Part shown: in pieces, positions 54,212-63,717 of the stretch
Position numbering within the stretch: the first letter of the stretch is position 1
How the letters are laid out: each line of letters starts with the position of its first letter
Origin: CAIKMD01 sp963740675
GTDB lineage: Bacteria > Pseudomonadota > Alphaproteobacteria > ATCC43930 > CGMCC-115725
Direction of reading: 5' to 3'
Assembly (NCBI GenBank): GCA_963740675.1
Contig: CAVUFS010000007.1
Span: 434,001-498,000, forward strand
DNA length: 64,000 nucleotides
Made by a program: the position numbers and the translations under genes
Notes under the pieces: generated by a model
Seen by the model: the letters and a program-made list of their open reading frames with translations, nothing else
Told to the model about the DNA's origin: nothing
Database searches by the model: none

Positions 54212-54457
54212 ATGGACTACAATAACGGTAAGGTCGTGAAAGCGATTGCTAGCGGCGATGGAAGATTGCGCGTCGATATTGTCGCTCGCTACGACGGCCA
54301 CTTCCAATTTCATGAGCACAAGTTCGTTGAAGCCGACAAATACTCCGGCCCGCATTGGGAGCCAGGGTGGATATCCGGCATCTATCTCAGCGCCGAGCTT
54401 GCAGAACGAGAGGCATCGGCACACTTGCCCTGGCTCCGCGATCAGATTTCAAACTGA
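54212..54457 (+). CDS. Hypothetical protein, 81 aa
   Basis: Small protein I do not recognise. Features: MDYNNGKVVKAIASGDGRLR, then FQFHEHKFVEADKY and WEPGWISGIYLSAELAERE. No signal peptide or membrane segment. Codon use is ordinary, though it is less GC-rich than its neighbours, which may mark acquired DNA. A broken copy of its second half lies just upstream at 54108-54198, so the gene was duplicated in place. Confidence 0.7.
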   Translation: MDYNNGKVVKAIASGDGRLRVDIVARYDGHFQFHEHKFVEADKYSGPHWEPGWISGIYLSAELAEREASAHLPWLRDQISN

Positions 54458-54478
54458 TACAGTGCCAAAGCGCGGGCG

Positions 54479-55606
54479 TTACGCCGGCTGCGCCAGCGCG
54501 GCGTAGGACGCCGCCTGTAGTGCCGCCGGATCGGCGCCGGCCGCGCCCGGATTCTTTTCCCATTCGCCGAGCTGATAGGAATTGTCGACGACGATACGGC
54601 AGCGCTCGAAACGCCGTGTAACGAAGCGCTCGAAAATATCGGTCACCTCGCCGGCGCCACCGAGCATCTCAGCCAGCACGATCGCATCTTCGATCGCGAT
54701 CGCGGCGCCGCTGGCCAGTTGCGGCGGCGCCGTGTGGACGGCGTCGCCGATCAGCACGACGCGACCTTTATGCCATGGCTTCGGCATGATCATCAATTCG
54801 ACGGGGCGATAGACGATGCGCGACGGATCGGTGATCGTCTCGCGCACCTCGCCAATATGGCCGCCGAAATCTTCGAGCAGCCCGCGCATCCGCGCCGGCC
54901 ATTCCTCCGGCTCGACACGCGGATTGCCGGTCACATTCTCGACCAGATAGATATACATCTCGGTCTGCGACACCGGATTGAAGCCCGATTTGTGACGCGG
55001 CCCGTAATAGGAATGACGGCCTCTCACATTGGACGGCCGCGGCACCATCGCGCGCCACACCGCCTGGCCGGTGTATTGCGGCCGATGGGTCGTGCCGAAA
55101 AGCTCTTCGCGCAGCTTCGAATGCGCGCCATCAGCGCCGATGACGACATCATAGCGTCCCGTGCTGCCATCGCTGAAGGTGACATCGACGCCGTCATCGC
55201 TCTGGCGCAACGATTTGAGCGTGACGCCCATCCGCACCGGGACCTGCGCTTCTTGCATCGCCTCGAACAGCACATCGTGCAGCACCGGCCGCATGATGCC
55301 GACGCAGGACGGGAAATCCGGCCCGAGCATGCGCGGCAGATCGACAACGCTCAGCACCTTGCCGTTCTGATCGCAATTGGTCAGCTCGGAATAGCCGAAG
55401 CCGTCTTTGAGACAGACATTGAGCAAGCCGATCGATTTGAGGGCGCGCAGCGTCGGACCCTGCACCGAAATGCCGACGCCGAGCACGTTCCAACGCGGAT
55501 GGAGCTCGATGAGTTCCGCCCGGATGCCGCGCCGCGTTAGCGCGGTGGCGAGGGTCTGGCCGGCGAGGCCGCCCCCGACCACCAGCGCGTTACGGATCGC
55601 GGCCAT
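54479..55606 (-). CDS. FAD-dependent aromatic monooxygenase
   Basis: 375-aa flavoprotein of the PHBH/UbiH-like group-A hydroxylase family. FAD motif VVGGGLAGQTLATAL at residue about 10, DG motif VIGADGAHSKLREEL and GD motif VVLIGDAVHTAPP. It hydroxylates an aromatic ring using NAD(P)H. Starts at ATG 55606, 2 nt after the amidohydrolase stop, so the pair is coupled. Probably feeds the ring-cleavage genes to the left. Confidence 0.91.
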   Translation of the reverse strand: MAAIRNALVVGGGLAGQTLATALTRRGIRAELIELHPRWNVLGVGISVQGPTLRALKSIGLLNVCLKDGFGYSELTNCDQNGKVLSVVDLPRMLGPDFPSCVGIMRPVLHDVLFEAMQEAQVPVRMGVTLKSLRQSDDGVDVTFSDGSTGRYDVVIGADGAHSKLREELFGTTHRPQYTGQAVWRAMVPRPSNVRGRHSYYGPRHKSGFNPVSQTEMYIYLVENVTGNPRVEPEEWPARMRGLLEDFGGHIGEVRETITDPSRIVYRPVELMIMPKPWHKGRVVLIGDAVHTAPPQLASGAAIAIEDAIVLAEMLGGAGEVTDIFERFVTRRFERCRIVVDNSYQLGEWEKNPGAAGADPAALQAASYAALAQPA

Positions 55607-55608
55607 GC

Positions 55609-56586
55609 TTACTTCGCGATGCCGAAGATCCGCTCGGCATTGCCATGCGTGAATTTCTCCATATCGGCCGGCGAGAGTGGCAGATGACGGAGATAATCCA
55701 TGCCGACCTTGTTCGATTCGAACGGCCAATCGATCGAGAACATCATGTTGTCGATGCCGACCGCGGTCAGGCAGCAGAGAAACGGCGCGAGCGAGAAATT
55801 GCCGCTGCAGGTGACGGCCAGATTTTCGAGCAGATAGTCCTTCGGCGCGCGCTTCAAGCCGCGCTTCTTCGCCGAGAATTGGGCATGGTCGTTGAGACGG
55901 TGGATCCAGAAGGGCAATCCCTCGCCCCAATGGCCGAGAACGAATTTGAGCTTGGGGAAAGCGTCGAACGCGCCCGAGAAGACGATACGCAGGAAATGCG
56001 TCGCCGTGTCGATCGAATAGCCCCAGGCGGCGAAAGCGAGATCTTCGTAGCCTTCGAAATAGGCCTTCATCGCCGCCGGCGACGGGTTGCGCGGGTGGAG
56101 ATAGATCGGCACACCCAAGCCCTCGGCCGCTTCGAAGATCGGCCAGAATTTCTTGGCATCGAGGAATTCGCCTTCGTGATGGCCATTGATCATCGTGCCT
56201 CTGAAGCCGAGCTTCACGCAGCGCTCGAGCTCTTTCACCGAAGCGGCAACATCGGCGGTCGGCAGCGCGGCCAAACCGGCGAAACGCGTCGGGTGACGCT
56301 TGCAGACTTCATGCATCCGGTCATTCGCATCGATTGCGACTGCCGTGCCGGTCTTGGCGTCATAGCCTTGCGGGCCCGGCGCGACCAGCGACAAAAGCTG
56401 CATGTCGACGCCGGCCTCGTCCATGAATTTGAGCCGCGAATTTTCGAGATCCAGCAGCTCGGCCGGCATGTCATGGCCGAGATATTTCGAGCGCTCGACC
56501 AAGACGGCCGCGCGGCGCAGATGCGGCGGCACCGCCTCATTCGCCATGACAGTCGACATATGCTCTTCGAGCGCGATAATCTTCAT
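55609..56586 (-). CDS. Amidohydrolase family protein (aryl decarboxylase-like)
   Basis: 325-aa TIM-barrel protein like gamma-resorcylate and 5-carboxyvanillate decarboxylases. GGGAGG precedes ATG 56586. Metal-site marks: IALEEHMST at the N-terminus (ExH form of these decarboxylases), PIYLHPRNPS, LGHWGEGLPF, and the catalytic Asp in MFSIDWPFES; ends HGNAERIFG. A nonoxidative decarboxylase would pair with the coupled FAD hydroxylase in aromatic catabolism. Divergent from the Ldh2 gene. Confidence 0.9.
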   Translation of the reverse strand: MKIIALEEHMSTVMANEAVPPHLRRAAVLVERSKYLGHDMPAELLDLENSRLKFMDEAGVDMQLLSLVAPGPQGYDAKTGTAVAIDANDRMHEVCKRHPTRFAGLAALPTADVAASVKELERCVKLGFRGTMINGHHEGEFLDAKKFWPIFEAAEGLGVPIYLHPRNPSPAAMKAYFEGYEDLAFAAWGYSIDTATHFLRIVFSGAFDAFPKLKFVLGHWGEGLPFWIHRLNDHAQFSAKKRGLKRAPKDYLLENLAVTCSGNFSLAPFLCCLTAVGIDNMMFSIDWPFESNKVGMDYLRHLPLSPADMEKFTHGNAERIFGIAK

Positions 56587-56684
56587 TGCTTTTCCTCCCA
56601 TGACAAGCGGGCGGAGATTGCCGCCTGGAAGCCGCGACGGCAATTGATTATTTTGCCGCAACGACATCAAAGGGAGACGACGCC

Positions 56685-57740
56685 ATGATCATCGCCGCCG
56701 ACGCGCTGACGCGCTTTGCCGAAGGCATTATCGCGGGAACCGGCAGCCAGCCGGCCGAGGCGAAAGAGGTCGCGGTGCATCTCGTCGAGGCCAATTTGAA
56801 AGGCCATGACAGCCACGGCGTCGGCATGATCCCGAGCTATGTGAAAAACGCCGCCGCGGGGCTGCTGCACCCAAACCAGCATGCCAAGCTGATCAACGAG
56901 ATGGGCCCGATCGCGGTGTTCGACGGTCAGATGGGCTACGGCCAGGTCATCGCGCGTGAAGCGACCGAATGGGCGATCGACAAAGCCAAGAGCGGCGGTG
57001 TCGGCATCTTCGCCTTGCGCAACACGCATCACGTCGCGCGCGTCGGCACTTATGGCGAGCTTGCCGCGGCCGCGGGCCTCGTCTCGATCCATTTCGTCAA
57101 CGTGCTGATCGCGCCTGGCCGCGTCGCGCCCTTTGGCGGCATGGTCGGACGTTTCGGCACCGATCCGATCTGCATCACCTTCCCGGCAGCGAACGGCAAG
57201 CCGCCCGTCGTGCTCGATTTCGCCACCAGCCGTGTCGCCGCCGGCAAGCTGCGCGTCGCGATGAATGAAGGAAAGGAGCTGCCACACGGCTATCTCATCG
57301 ATTCCAAGGGCAATGAAGCAACGCGGGCCGAGGTGTTCTATCGCGAGAACGGCGCGATGCTGCCTTTCGGCGAGCATAAGGGATCGGGCCTCGCCCTCGC
57401 CTGCGAACTGCTGGCCGGCGTACTGACCGGCGGCGGCGTGATGCAGGGGAACATCCCCAATAACGGCATCAAGAACGGCATGTTCTCGATCGTGCTCGAT
57501 CCTACGCGTTTCGGCGATGCCGGCTGGATGGATCGCGAAGCTGCGACGCTGATCGATTGGGTGAAATCCTCGCCGCCACGGCCCGGCGTCGATGAGGTGT
57601 TGATCGCCGGCGAGCCCGAGCGCAAATCGCGCGAGAAGCGCCTGAAGAGCGGCATCCCGGTCGACACCAACACCTGGAAAGAGCTGATCGAGGCCGCGAG
57701 CCAAGTCGGCCTGCCGCAAACGCAAATTCCGCAAGGATAG
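56685..57740 (+). CDS. Ldh2 family malate/lactate-type dehydrogenase
   Basis: 351-aa NAD(P)-dependent oxidoreductase of the Ldh2/YbiC type, not the Rossmann LDH family. Visible marks: NLKGHDSHGVGMIP, RNTHHVARVGTYGEL and FGEHKGSGLALACELLAG. It oxidises 2-hydroxy acids; malate, lactate or ureidoglycolate are among family substrates. It starts the Ldh2-tdh-kbl unit, with 4 nt to the next gene. Confidence 0.9.
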   Translation: MIIAADALTRFAEGIIAGTGSQPAEAKEVAVHLVEANLKGHDSHGVGMIPSYVKNAAAGLLHPNQHAKLINEMGPIAVFDGQMGYGQVIAREATEWAIDKAKSGGVGIFALRNTHHVARVGTYGELAAAAGLVSIHFVNVLIAPGRVAPFGGMVGRFGTDPICITFPAANGKPPVVLDFATSRVAAGKLRVAMNEGKELPHGYLIDSKGNEATRAEVFYRENGAMLPFGEHKGSGLALACELLAGVLTGGGVMQGNIPNNGIKNGMFSIVLDPTRFGDAGWMDREAATLIDWVKSSPPRPGVDEVLIAGEPERKSREKRLKSGIPVDTNTWKELIEAASQVGLPQTQIPQG

Positions 57741-57744
57741 CCGT

Positions 57745-58705
57745 ATGGCCGCGATCCTCGTCACCGGCGCGGCGGGGCAGATCGGCTCCGAATTGGTGAC
57801 AGCGCTGCGCCAGAAATATGGCGCGGCGTCGGTGATCGCCAGCGATATCCGCATTCCAACCGGCGCGCCAGCGGGGAGTGCGGGGCCCTTCGAACCGCTT
57901 GATTGCACGCACCCGGATCAGGTGCAGGATGTTGTGCGCCGCCACGGCATCATCGCGATCTATCACCTGGCCGCGTTGCTCTCCGCTGTTGCGGAGGAAA
58001 AGCCGCAAGCGGCATGGTCGCTCAATATCGGCGGGCTGTACACCGTCCTCGAAACCGCGCGGCAATATCATTGCGCCGTGTTCTTCCCGAGCTCGATCGG
58101 CGTGTTCGGGCCGACGACGCCGCGCGACCACACGCCGCAAGACGCGGTGCAACGGCCGACGACGATGTACGGCATCACCAAAGTCACGGGCGAGATGCTG
58201 GGCGATTACTATGCGCGGCGTTTCGGTGTCGATGTACGCGGCGTGCGCTTTCCCGGTCTTATCTCGCATGTCGCGCCGCCCGGCGGCGGCACCACCGATT
58301 ACGCGGTCGAGATTTTCTATCAGGCGATCCGCTATCGCCATTACACCTGCTCTCTACGACCCGATACGACGCTCGACATGATGTACATGCCGGACGCGAT
58401 CCGCGGCGGTGCTCGAGCTGATGGCGGCGGATCCGGCGAAGCTCGCGCATCGCAATGCCTTCAACATCACGGCGATGAATTTCAGCCCGGCGCAGCTTGC
58501 CGATGCGATCCGCCAGCACATTCCCGGTTTCCGCATCGATTACGAGATCGATCCGGCGCGACAGGCGATCGCCAATTCCTGGCCGCGCGCGGTCGACGAC
58601 AGCGCCGCGCGGCAGGAATGGGGCTGGGCGCCGCGCTACGATCTTGCGGCGATGACCAAGGACATGCTCGCGACGTTGAGCACGAGGCTGAAGCCGGCAC
58701 GGTAA
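57745..58705 (+). pseudogene. tdh: L-threonine 3-dehydrogenase (SDR/epimerase type), +1 frameshift
   Basis: NAD-dependent, short-chain TDH that oxidises threonine to 2-amino-3-ketobutyrate. Cofactor motif VTGAAGQIGSELV; Tyr/Lys in TTMYGITKVTGE; FPGLISHVAPPGGGTTDYAV is characteristic. The frame breaks near 58405; removing one G of CGCGGCGG gives PDAIRAVLELMAADP and a 319-aa protein. The rest is intact through WGWAPRYDLAAMTKDML. kbl follows 28 nt later, confirming the assignment. Sequence error or recent loss. Confidence 0.9.
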
Positions 58706-58733
58706 GCCGGTTCGCAACACGAAGGAGGGTGCC

Positions 58734-59957
58734 ATGCCGCATGACCGGCTGCAACAAACCCTGCGCGCGGAATTGGCAAAGCTCGACAGCGAGGGTCGGC
58801 GCAAAGGCGCCGAGACCGCGATTGCCGGCGTAGTGCCGGCGAAGGATGGCAAAGGCCCGCGCTATCTCATTGCCGGCGCGGGCGACAAGCAATTCCTGCG
58901 CATGAATGCCAACAACTATCTCGGCCTGTCGATGCAGCAAGTGGTGATCGCCGCCGAGGATGAAGGCGTGCGCCGTTTCGGCACCGGACCAGGCGCGGTG
59001 CGCTTCATCGGCGGCACCTGGGCGCCGCATCTTCTGCTTGAGCAGCGTCTCGCCGGCTTTCACCAACGCGACGCGGCGATTGTGTTCAGCTCCGCCTACG
59101 CCGCGGTGATGGGCACGTTGCCCGGCCTTGTGACACAAGAGACCGCGGTGATCAGCGACGCGCTCAACCACAATTGCATCATCAACGCGATCCGCCTGGC
59201 GCGGCCGAAGCAGCGTTTCGTCTATCCGCATCTCGATCTCACTATGCTCGACCAGCAACTCAATGAAGCCGCCGCGTCGTGCAAGCGTGCGATCGTCGTC
59301 ACCGACGGCATTTTCAGCATGCGCGGCGATCACGCTCCGCTCGATGCGATCGCGACGCTCGCCAAGAAATACGATGCGCGCTTTGCCGAGAATGTGTTGC
59401 TGTTGGTCGATGATTCACATGGCGTCGGTGCATTTGGTATGACCGGCCGCGGCACCGAGGAAGTGACCGGCGGCGTCGCCGATATTCTCGTCGGCACGCT
59501 GGGCAAGGCTTTCGGCGTCAATGGCGGCTATGTCACGGCAAGCGCCGCGGTGATCGACTATCTGCGCGAGACCTCGCCCTTCTATGTCTATTCCAACCCG
59601 ATCGCGCCGGGCGAGGCCGGGGCAGCGGCGGCCGCGGTGGCGCTGGTCGATAGCGAGGCAGGCCGCGCGAAACTTGGCCATCTGCACGAAATGACGGCAC
59701 GTTTCCGCGATGGGCTGAAAAGGTTGAAGCTTGAAACCATTTCCGGCGCCCATCCGATCGTGCCGCTGATGGTGCGGGATTCAGCGCGGACCGCGGCCCT
59801 GGTGAAGCATCTGCATGCGGGCGGCGTGCTGGCGACTGGGCTCAATTTCCCGGTCGTGCCGCGCGGCGATGAGGAAATCCGCTTTCAGATCTGCGCCGAT
59901 CACACCCCGGCCGACATCGACGAGGCCCTTGCCGTGATCGCCGCTTTCCGCGGCTGA
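58734..59957 (+). CDS. kbl: Glycine C-acetyltransferase (2-amino-3-ketobutyrate CoA ligase)
   Basis: 407-aa PLP enzyme that splits 2-amino-3-ketobutyrate with CoA into glycine and acetyl-CoA. The PLP lysine is in LVGTLGKAFGVNGG; NNYLGLSMQ, GAVRFIGGTWAPHLLLE and VVTDGIFSMRGDHAPL are family marks. Directly follows tdh, completing threonine to glycine conversion that supplies the glycine cleavage operon. Some alpha-oxoamine synthases are similar, but the tdh neighbour favours Kbl. Confidence 0.93.
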   Translation: MPHDRLQQTLRAELAKLDSEGRRKGAETAIAGVVPAKDGKGPRYLIAGAGDKQFLRMNANNYLGLSMQQVVIAAEDEGVRRFGTGPGAVRFIGGTWAPHLLLEQRLAGFHQRDAAIVFSSAYAAVMGTLPGLVTQETAVISDALNHNCIINAIRLARPKQRFVYPHLDLTMLDQQLNEAAASCKRAIVVTDGIFSMRGDHAPLDAIATLAKKYDARFAENVLLLVDDSHGVGAFGMTGRGTEEVTGGVADILVGTLGKAFGVNGGYVTASAAVIDYLRETSPFYVYSNPIAPGEAGAAAAAVALVDSEAGRAKLGHLHEMTARFRDGLKRLKLETISGAHPIVPLMVRDSARTAALVKHLHAGGVLATGLNFPVVPRGDEEIRFQICADHTPADIDEALAVIAAFRG

Positions 59958-60032
59958 GAGGCTAACGGTCGCCCGTATTTTGCTGGTACAGTCCTTGCTT
60001 GTTACCGGGCGGATACAGCGGGAGATGTCGGC

Positions 60033-63000
60033 ATGTATTTTGACCGTCGCCTGTGGGAACTGACACGCGGCCTGCGCGGCCGCATCGTCGCAACCGTCTT
60101 TATCGGCCTCCTCGCCTCGCTGGTCGGCATCTCGCGCTTCGTGCTGCTGGGCTTGCTGATCGCACGCGTCTTCCAGGGCGCTGCCGTCACATCGCTGATA
60201 CCGCTCGCGATTGCCGTCGCACTGGCGGTGATCCTGCGCGGCGCGATGGAACATGCGCGTACCATGGTCGCGAACCGTACCGCGGCCGAAGTGCAGCAAG
60301 CGCTGCGTGGCAAGCTCTACGACAAGATCGCGGCGCTGGGCCCGTCCTGGTTTGCGAATGAGCGCACCGGCGGCCACATCCAATCGGTCGTCGATGGCGT
60401 CGAGCAATTGCAGATTTTCTTCGGCCGCTATGTGCCGCAGATGACAGTCGCGGCGCTAACGCCGTTGCTGATCTTCGCGATCATCGCCTGGTGGGACGTA
60501 ACGGTCGCTTCCGTGCTGCTTATCGCGGCGATCTTTGGGCTGATCGCGCCCATTGCCTTCCGCGCGATGGACACAAGCGCCAGCCGCAACCGCAATATCT
60601 CGTTCCGCGCGTTCAGCGCCGAATTCCTCGACGCCATTCAGGGCCTCGCGACGCTCAAAGCTTTCGGCCAAAGCCGCGCCTATGGCGTCCAGCTTGCCGA
60701 CAAGGCGCGCAAGCTGTCGAACACGACGATGTGGCTGCTGACCACCGGCTTGATGACGCGCGGCGTTATCGATGTCGCCATCGCCTTCGGCGCGGCGGGT
60801 GCGCTGGCGCTCGGCGCCTATCGCGTGACGCATGGCGAAATGAGCCTGCAGGCGCTGCTGATCGTGTTGATGGCGGGCACCGAGATCTTCCGGCCGCTGC
60901 GCGATTTCCGCGGCGTCTTGCATGAGGGCATGATCGGCCAGGCCGCGGGCATCGCCATAAACGAGTTGCTCAACACCCCAACCGGGGAGCGCGCCGCCAC
61001 TGCCGCCGCGCCGCAAAAACTCTCGCCGACCGTCGATTTCGAGAATGTGCGCTTTTCCTATCCGGGCGGCCGCGGCGTCGCGCTCGACGGCGTTTCGTTC
61101 AGCCTCGCGGCCGGCGAGCGTGTCGGCGTCGTCGGGCCGAGCGGCTCGGGCAAATCGACCATCGCGCGCTTGCTGTTGCATCTCTACGAAGCGCAGGACG
61201 GCGCGGTGAAGATCGGCGGCAGCGATATCCGTGTGCTCGATCCCGATCGCGCGCGCGAACAGATCGCGGTCGTTCAACAGGACACCTACCTCTTCCACGG
61301 CACGATCGAAGACAATCTGCGCCTCGGCAAGCAGAACGCGACGCAGGCTGAGCTTGAAGAAGCCGCGCGTGCCGCCGATGCGCATGATTTCATCGCCAGC
61401 CTGCCGCAAGCCTATCAGACGATCATCGGCGAGCGGGGAGCGCGGCTCTCCGGCGGGCAGCGGCAGCGCATCGCCATCGCGCGCGCCTTGCTGCGCGACG
61501 CGCCGATACTGATCCTCGACGAGGCCATGTCCTCGGTCGATGCCGAGACCGAGGCGACAATCCAAAAAGCGCTCGACCGGCTGATGGCCGGCCGCACCGT
61601 GCTGGTCCTGGCGCATCGCCTCTCCAGCGTGATCGGCACCGACCGCATTCTCGTGGTCGAGCAAGGCAAGATCGTCGAAAGCGGCAGCCATGACGTGCTG
61701 ATCCGCCGCGACGGCGCCTATCGCCGCTTGATGGGCGCGCAGGCGGCGGAACGTGAGGGTTACACCGGAGTTCTCGCCGAGCATGCCGCCGAGGACGAGC
61801 TGGCAACCGAAGAGCTTACCGAGATCGAGGACGACGGCGAGGAAGCGGATTCGATCCTGCGCGTCGACAAGCTGCCTTGGGCGAAGACGCTGGGCTGGCT
61901 GACCGCGCTGATTGCGCCGTGGTGGCGCCGGCTCGGCGTCACCATGAGCTGCGGCATTGGCCGTGTCGTCACCTTCATCAGCGTCGGCGTGTTCTCGTCG
62001 CTTGCCGTTGCCGCGGTGAAGCACGGCGGCGATTATTGGACGCCGCTCTCGGTGCTGCTGATCGTCGCGCCGATCTCGGGTGTGCTCGCCTGGTGCGAGG
62101 CGTGGCTGGCGCATGACATGGCCTATCGGCTCCTCGCCGAGATGCGCATCAACCTTTTCAATAAGCTCGACACGCTGGCCCCGGCCTACCTGTTGCGCCG
62201 CCGCTCCGGCGACCTCGTCAGCCTTGCGACGCAGGACGTCGAGACCGTCGAATCCTTCTTCGCGCATACGATCACGCCGTCGATCGTCGCCGTGCTGATC
62301 CCGGCCGGCATCTTGGCCACGCTCGCCTGGTTCGCGTGGCCGACAGCGCTCGTGCTGCTGCCCTTCCTTCTCTATGTCGCCGTGACGCCGGTCTTCGTGC
62401 GGCGAAGCATCGATCGCCTGGGCGCGTCGGCGCGTGAAGGCCTTGGCCGCATGACGGCGCATATCACCGACACGATCCAGGGCCTGTCGGAGCTCGTCTC
62501 GTTCCAGGCGCTGGGCCATCGCCGCGGCGATTTCCAGCGCATCGTCGGCGATTATCATGCGCTGCGCCTGACGCTTTATCGCGATCTGTCGCTGCAATCG
62601 GCGCTGCTCGAAGTCGCGACCGGCCTCGGCGGGCTCTGCGTTGCGCTGACCGGCGCCTATCTCGCCGAGAGCGGCAAGCTCGATCCGACGATGCTGCCGC
62701 TGCTCACCCTGCTGGCGGTTGCGGCCTTCCTGCCGGTGTCCGAGATCGCCTATGTCAGCCGCCAGCTTGCCGATACCTTCGCGTCGGCGCATCGGCTGCA
62801 GAAGGTGCATGGCGAGCCGGTACCGGTGATGGACGGCCCGCTGGCGCCGCCGGCGCCGGTGAGCGGCGGTTCGGCCGTGCGCTTGGATCACGTCAGCTTC
62901 ACCTATCCGGGGCGGCAGCGCGCCGCGCTCAGCGATTTCAGCCTCGATGTCGCGCCCGGTTCGACCCTGGCGCTCGTCGGGCCGTCAGGCTCGGGCAAGA

Positions 63001-63614
63001 CGACGCTGGGCAATCTGCTGCTGCGCTTCTGGGACCCAGGCGCCGGCGCGATCACGCTCGACAATATCGACCTCAAGCAATATCAGCTCGATCATCTGCG
63101 CGGCCGTATCGCGCTGGTGGCGCAGGACACCTATCTCTTCAACACCAGCCTGCGCGCCAATGTGCTGATCGCCCGCCCCGATGCAAGCGAGACCGACGTC
63201 CAGCAAGCGATCGAGCGCGCAGCCCTCGCCGATTTCATCGCCACGCTGCCTGAAGGCCTCGACACCAAGGTCGGCGAGCGCGGTGTGCAGCTCTCAGGCG
63301 GCCAGCGCCAACGTGTCGCCATCGCGCGCGCATTCCTCAAAAACGCGCCGGTGCTGATCCTTGACGAGGCGACATCGCATCTCGATGCGGTAAGCGAAGG
63401 ACAAGTGCGCCGCGCCCTCGACGCGCTGATGCAGGAACGCACGACAATCGTCATCGCGCATCGCCTGTCGACGATCCGCGACGCCAGCATGATCGCCGTG
63501 CTGGATCGCGGCCGGCTGGTCGAGACCGGGACGCATGACGCCCTGATCGCGCGCGGCGGCCTCTATGCCGAGCTGATCGAGCATCAACTCGGCCTCAGCC
63601 GCGCAGCGGAATAA
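60033..63614 (+). CDS. Fused double ABC transporter (CydDC-like exporter)
   Basis: 1193-aa protein holding two complete exporter halves, each membrane domain plus ATPase. Half 1: membrane segments about 20-290, Walker A GPSGSGKST near residue 366, LSGGQRQR near 471, Walker B ILILDEAMSSVD. Half 2: membrane segments about 625-905, Walker A GPSGSGKTT near 983, LSGGQRQR near 1087, ILDEATSHLD. Membrane segments such as LDAIQGLATLKAFGQ and MDTSASRNR resemble CydD, but cytochrome bd genes are absent. CydDC exports cysteine/glutathione; that role is only a suggestion. Confidence 0.88.
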   Translation: MYFDRRLWELTRGLRGRIVATVFIGLLASLVGISRFVLLGLLIARVFQGAAVTSLIPLAIAVALAVILRGAMEHARTMVANRTAAEVQQALRGKLYDKIAALGPSWFANERTGGHIQSVVDGVEQLQIFFGRYVPQMTVAALTPLLIFAIIAWWDVTVASVLLIAAIFGLIAPIAFRAMDTSASRNRNISFRAFSAEFLDAIQGLATLKAFGQSRAYGVQLADKARKLSNTTMWLLTTGLMTRGVIDVAIAFGAAGALALGAYRVTHGEMSLQALLIVLMAGTEIFRPLRDFRGVLHEGMIGQAAGIAINELLNTPTGERAATAAAPQKLSPTVDFENVRFSYPGGRGVALDGVSFSLAAGERVGVVGPSGSGKSTIARLLLHLYEAQDGAVKIGGSDIRVLDPDRAREQIAVVQQDTYLFHGTIEDNLRLGKQNATQAELEEAARAADAHDFIASLPQAYQTIIGERGARLSGGQRQRIAIARALLRDAPILILDEAMSSVDAETEATIQKALDRLMAGRTVLVLAHRLSSVIGTDRILVVEQGKIVESGSHDVLIRRDGAYRRLMGAQAAEREGYTGVLAEHAAEDELATEELTEIEDDGEEADSILRVDKLPWAKTLGWLTALIAPWWRRLGVTMSCGIGRVVTFISVGVFSSLAVAAVKHGGDYWTPLSVLLIVAPISGVLAWCEAWLAHDMAYRLLAEMRINLFNKLDTLAPAYLLRRRSGDLVSLATQDVETVESFFAHTITPSIVAVLIPAGILATLAWFAWPTALVLLPFLLYVAVTPVFVRRSIDRLGASAREGLGRMTAHITDTIQGLSELVSFQALGHRRGDFQRIVGDYHALRLTLYRDLSLQSALLEVATGLGGLCVALTGAYLAESGKLDPTMLPLLTLLAVAAFLPVSEIAYVSRQLADTFASAHRLQKVHGEPVPVMDGPLAPPAPVSGGSAVRLDHVSFTYPGRQRAALSDFSLDVAPGSTLALVGPSGSGKTTLGNLLLRFWDPGAGAITLDNIDLKQYQLDHLRGRIALVAQDTYLFNTSLRANVLIARPDASETDVQQAIERAALADFIATLPEGLDTKVGERGVQLSGGQRQRVAIARAFLKNAPVLILDEATSHLDAVSEGQVRRALDALMQERTTIVIAHRLSTIRDASMIAVLDRGRLVETGTHDALIARGGLYAELIEHQLGLSRAAE

Positions 63615-63628
63615 GCACAATACTCCAA

Positions 63629-63710
63629 CGTCATTGCGAGGAGCGCAGCGACGAAGCAACCCTGGGCCTCACGTGTAATCCTGGATTGCTTCGCTTCGCT
63701 CGCAATGACG
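63629..63710. repeat. REP-like repeat, GTCATTGCGAG class
   Basis: GTCATTGCGAGGAGCGCAGCGACGAAGCAACC followed by an inverted TCCTGGATTGCTTCGCTTC...CGCAATGAC. Second copy of the class at 47420-47506; it separates the convergent exporter and SBP genes. Confidence 0.8.
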
Positions 63711-63717
63711 AACGAAG

